Below the pieces are notes generated by a model. That model was not told the DNA's origin and ran no database searches. It was given only the letters and a program-made list of their open reading frames with translations. Positions 8,513 to 10,761 of a stretch of 10,761 nt of DNA are shown one piece after another. The DNA is from Bondarzewia mesenterica. Lineage: Eukaryota; Basidiomycota; Agaricomycetes; Russulales; Bondarzewiaceae. The first letter of the stretch is position 1. Each line of letters begins with the position of its first letter. The position numbers were made by a program, and so were the translations under genes. The DNA lies in assembly GCA_004802705.1 (NCBI GenBank), contig SGPL01000833.1, positions 1 through 10,761 on the forward strand, read 5' to 3'.

Positions 8513-9697
8513 CTTGTTGTACTCATCTTTTTTCTAAATAAGGCCTCTTTATCCTCCTCTATTGTCCCCACCATCTCTAAACTCTTTACTAATTGAATCT
8601 GCTACTACTTAGTCACTACCATTGCTATTACTGCCTCTCTACCCCCAACTACCTTCTTCTTCCCTTTGTTCACCTTTCCCTCTACTACCTCTACCTCTGT
8701 GTCTACTGCCATCACCATGCTCTCCTCACTGGACTCTTCCTCACCCACTTGTCACACTGCTGACTTCTTCAACACCCTTTCTCCTTCAGCTTATAGGACT
8801 CTATGGCTTCATCTCAGCAACTTTGATGGCAAATGACTGACTAACTCTTGATGGCATAGTATCTACCTCGATCTCAGGTAAGTCAGTGATGAGGAGGAGG
8901 AGAGACATGAGGATGAGTGCCAGATGAGCTATGATCTTGTCAATGTAAGGTAGATAGAAGATATAATGAATGGAGAATTTGACCATCATTGCAAACTACT
9001 TAGCCTCTTCATCAGCTCTAGCATTGTCACTCACTTGTTATATTAGTAGCTCCCTAGCACACATGAGTTGTCAGTCTAAATTATCTCATAGATGATCTCA
9101 CACTTGTCACACAGAGTAAGCTTCAGCTTAGTGGCCACACTGATGATGAGATAGGGGATGTAGATAGTGAAGCTTTCAATTGATGTCTTCTTTTGATCAT
9201 TGATGACTAAAGCTTGTGTTCCAACAGTTGTAAAGTCAACCTCACTAATGGCCAATGCAGTGTGAGTGGCAAAAGTGGCCAAGATATGGGCAGTGATATA
9301 GTAAACTTTGTCTTGATAAGACATAGTAAGAAAGAGTAATAGCTTCCAGTATGAGCAGCAGAAGGATGGAATAGTAGTGTCAAAAAGACCAAGAGTCAAG
9401 TGGCACTATTATTGCCCTTAATACTTGGCTACCATTGACATGTATTTGCTTATTAGTGCACCTTGGTATCTATTTATCTCACTAACCCCTTCATATTTCT
9501 GCTGCTATCAGTGCTGATGGGTCTCACATTTAATTTCTCTTATTTATCTCCTCTTTCTCAGCTTTCTTTTGCTAAACACCTTTTCCCAAAACTACCCTCT
9601 CATCAAAAATAAGTGTAGTGATTTTTTGTTAGCATTTATCACTCATATCTACTGTTAGTGGATCTTGATGATTAGGCAGTTCAAGCAGCTTTGATCA

Positions 9698-9768
9698 CTG
9701 GCTTCACTTCTAATATGTTCTTTTTCATTTTTTCATTTTTATTTTAACAATGCCATGCACACCACTCG
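9698..9768. promoter_or_regulatory. Short divergent intergenic between B and C
   Basis: Regions B (minus) and C (plus) open away from each other across about 70 bp. It contains repeated TTTTTCATT units and a T-rich run ending in TTTTAACAATG. A shared promoter is possible from the layout, but no specific factor site or TATA box is visible. Confidence 0.25.
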
Positions 9769-10136
9769 ATGACCATTTCCTTAGATAAGATTCACATAAG
9801 TAATAATATCTTTACTAATGGTGCACAATCCAATACTATGCAGACTTATGCTCCTACTAACTATACCAATAGCTATACATTCAGTGATGATGTGATATAC
9901 TCTTTACTCACTGTGTGCTCTCTTCAAGTCTTGTGATGAATTTATAACTGACTTTGAACCTCTTTAGCCAATGAGTTTGATCAGTACATCTCTGAACTTT
10001 CACTATATGTATTGACATTTTCTACCTAAGTTCTGATGAACACTTGCCAATATCACCTCTACCTCAAGTCTCAGTAGAGTTGCCATTTGGTGCATCAATG
10101 ACAATGACTATTCACTCAGTATTAAGTCAATCTAGG

Positions 10137-10226
10137 ATTAGTCATTCAGTAGTCAGTCACTTAGCAGTCAGTCAATTAGCAGTCAATCACTCAGCCATCA
10201 GTCATTCAACCATCAGCAAGTCTGCA
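10137..10226 (+). repeat. 15-bp tandem repeat, six copies
   Basis: Six imperfect 15-bp units, consensus RTCAGTCAYTYAGYA, cover exactly 90 bp inside region C. In the frame in phase with the next exon they give a five-residue unit of the type V-x-Q-Q-S, in which TAG and CAG/CAA alternate at the Gln positions. The last unit is the most diverged. Confidence 0.75.
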
Positions 10227-10248
10227 CTATCATAATAGTGAATAGCAG

Positions 10249-10289
10249 GTGAGTTAACTTATTCATATTTTTTCCGTGCTCCTCATCAG
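10249..10289 (+). other. Spliceosomal intron in region C (41 nt)
   Basis: Consensus donor GTGAGT at 10249, pyrimidine-rich tract TTTTTTCCGTGCTCCTCATCAG and acceptor ending at 10289. Phase-0 joining links ...HYHNSE-TAG-CAG to MIVRRDTDITVGSPLSD. No good branch site is seen, except TTAAC close to the donor. Confidence 0.5.
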
Positions 10290-10484
10290 ATGATAGTTAG
10301 ACGAGATACAGATATAACTGTGGGCTCACCACTAAGTGACCCTCTTTTAGCAGCTCATGATGAGTTGAACATCCTATGTGAGATTTTAGGTTATCAACAG
10401 CAAGTGGTGGATAGGTTGGAGAGAATGAGAAGGATGTTGTAGTATCATAATTAAAAAATTAGATAGTGTTAATATATAGGCTGA

Positions 10485-10761
10485 GCTATATCTATTGATT
10501 AAATATCTCACTGAATTTTAGTAGGCTCATCTATATCAGATGCTTGATGAATGGCCAAGCAATATATTTTATTATGCTCAGCCCATTAGTTTGATATATT
10601 CACTGGCAAGCCAAGTGATATATTTTATTGTGTTGGGTCCAACCATCTGAAATGCTTACTGGCAAGCTGAACAATCTATTTTATTGTGGTGGGCCCAATT
10701 GTCTCAGGTGCTCACCAAGGACCTAAGCATTATATTTTATTGTGGTGGGCCTAAGTAATCT
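10485..10761. repeat. 57-bp satellite array, right flank, AT-rich variant
   Basis: About five units spaced near 57 bp. The landmark TATTTTATTGTG (or ATG) occurs near 10564, 10620, 10678 and 10733, followed by GGGCCCAATTGTCTCAGGTG- and CACCAAGGACCTAAGCA-type segments. This aligns piece by piece with the left monomer (CTATTTTTCATT, GGGCCCAGCCATCTCAGATG, GAGGACCCCCCA) in the same orientation. The right copies are richer in A and T, and the first two units (10485-10560) are the most degraded. The array continues past the end of the window. Confidence 0.85.

Larger units (their letters stand above)
6882..9694 (-). pseudogene. Region B: multi-exon gene with Cys-rich motif, interrupted
   Basis: Family not recognised; it may be more than one gene. 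From 9694 downward the minus strand reads SKLLELPNHQDPLTVDMSD (ATG at 9644-9646), a charged KKAEKEEINKR segment, then after a probable intron an unbroken stretch at 9399-9076 (ISEVDFTTVGTQALVIND, SFTIYIPYLIISVATKLKL). Next come a hydrophobic segment at 8989-8810 (LALILMSLLLLI), an acidic-to-basic run (GEEESSEES, VNKGKKKVVGGRE), and a Cys-rich motif at about 8140-8245. A helical segment follows (EYVDVLPIIKEL, then GLVDQVRQHQTVIEADYG, about 7595-7480). Then come a Ser/Pro-rich part and an acidic tail (DEDMDSSSISGDAEVE) closing at TGA 6882-6884. Most interruptions are TAA/TAG beside Gln codons; a few are TGA where Arg fits. The Cys motif suggests a zinc-binding, possibly DNA-binding, protein. Confidence 0.5.
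9769..10484 (+). pseudogene. Region C: small gene with Gln/Ser repeat, interrupted
   Basis: Family not recognised. The first open segment starts at ATG 9769 (MTISLDKIHISNNIF) and runs to about 9930, where TGA codons appear. GTGTGC at 9913 with a CTGAC branch-like site and CTTTAG at 9967 may mark an intron, but the phase does not join cleanly. The middle, 10040-10235, is open in one frame (LPISPLPQVSVELPFGAS), while another frame is the one in phase with the last exon. It contains the 15-bp repeat as QQSVTQQSVNQQS if TAG is read as Gln. The final exon, after an intron at 10249-10289, is clean and helical: DPLLAAHDELNILCEILGYQ, then QQVVDRLERMRRML, followed by TAG at 10440-10442. If TAA/TAG are read through, it continues to TGA 10482-10484, right at the edge of the satellite. 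Confidence 0.42.

Noticed and set aside
3367..10484. Classical repeat-induced point mutation of the CpA-to-TpA type as sole cause of the stops
   Set aside because: CpA remains common throughout and His codons are not depleted. The clear depletion is of CpG, so the ascomycete-type signature does not fit alone.
1..10761. CRISPR array or bacterial defence island
   Set aside because: The tandem repeats are contiguous with no unique spacers, and the window has introns and a fungal-type retroelement.

Overview
The window looks like repeat-rich, non-genic-looking DNA from a filamentous fungus, most likely an agaricomycete basidiomycete. The best taxonomic clue is a decayed Ty3/gypsy reverse transcriptase on the minus strand (about 900-1915), whose wording (for example MGWMNSVSIFHDD) is of the kind I associate with mushroom-forming fungi. 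Short spliceosomal introns of about 41-49 nt, two of them with CTAAC-type branch sites, also fit a fungus. No bacterial operon logic, Shine-Dalgarno sites or rRNA genes are visible. No open reading frame of normal gene length exists under the standard code.

Layout. (1) 1-775: a 57-bp satellite array, GC-rich and built round a GGGCCC core. (2) 900-1915, minus: the gypsy RT remnant, with in-frame stops and two catalytic Asp changed to Asn. (3) 1915-3366: AT-rich spacer with small inverted repeats, a possible tRNA-derived SINE head (2094-2180) and a simple-sequence stretch. (4) 3367-6701, plus: a long multi-exon gene-like region, here called A. (5) 6702-6881: short convergent intergenic gap with two A-runs. 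(6) 6882-9694, minus: a second multi-exon gene-like region, B, with an acidic/basic segment, a Cys-rich putative zinc-binding motif, a helical segment and an acidic tail. (7) 9769-10484, plus: a third, smaller gene-like region, C, divergent from B, with a Gln/Ser repeat. (8) 10485-10761: the same 57-bp satellite in the same orientation, but AT-rich and more diverged.

The A, B and C regions are not recognised families. Each reads as protein of ordinary composition in long frame segments joined at plausible introns, but is interrupted under the standard code. Most interruptions are TAA or TAG at places where Gln fits; TGA is much rarer. Histidine is not depleted relative to tyrosine, which simple C-to-T decay of CAR codons would predict. 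This is the most intriguing signal here: either an oddly selective mutation process or TAA/TAG read as Gln. Ordinary pseudogene decay remains the conservative explanation, because the RT copy nearby is plainly decayed and a few TGA codons and frame changes also break A and B.

The 8.5 kb to the right of the RT is extremely CpG-poor (about 25 CpG by eye, about 15 of them inside TCGA), whereas the RT region is CpG-normal. Together with the flanking satellites, this suggests that A, B and C form one old unit with its own mutational history. All counts in this report were made by eye.
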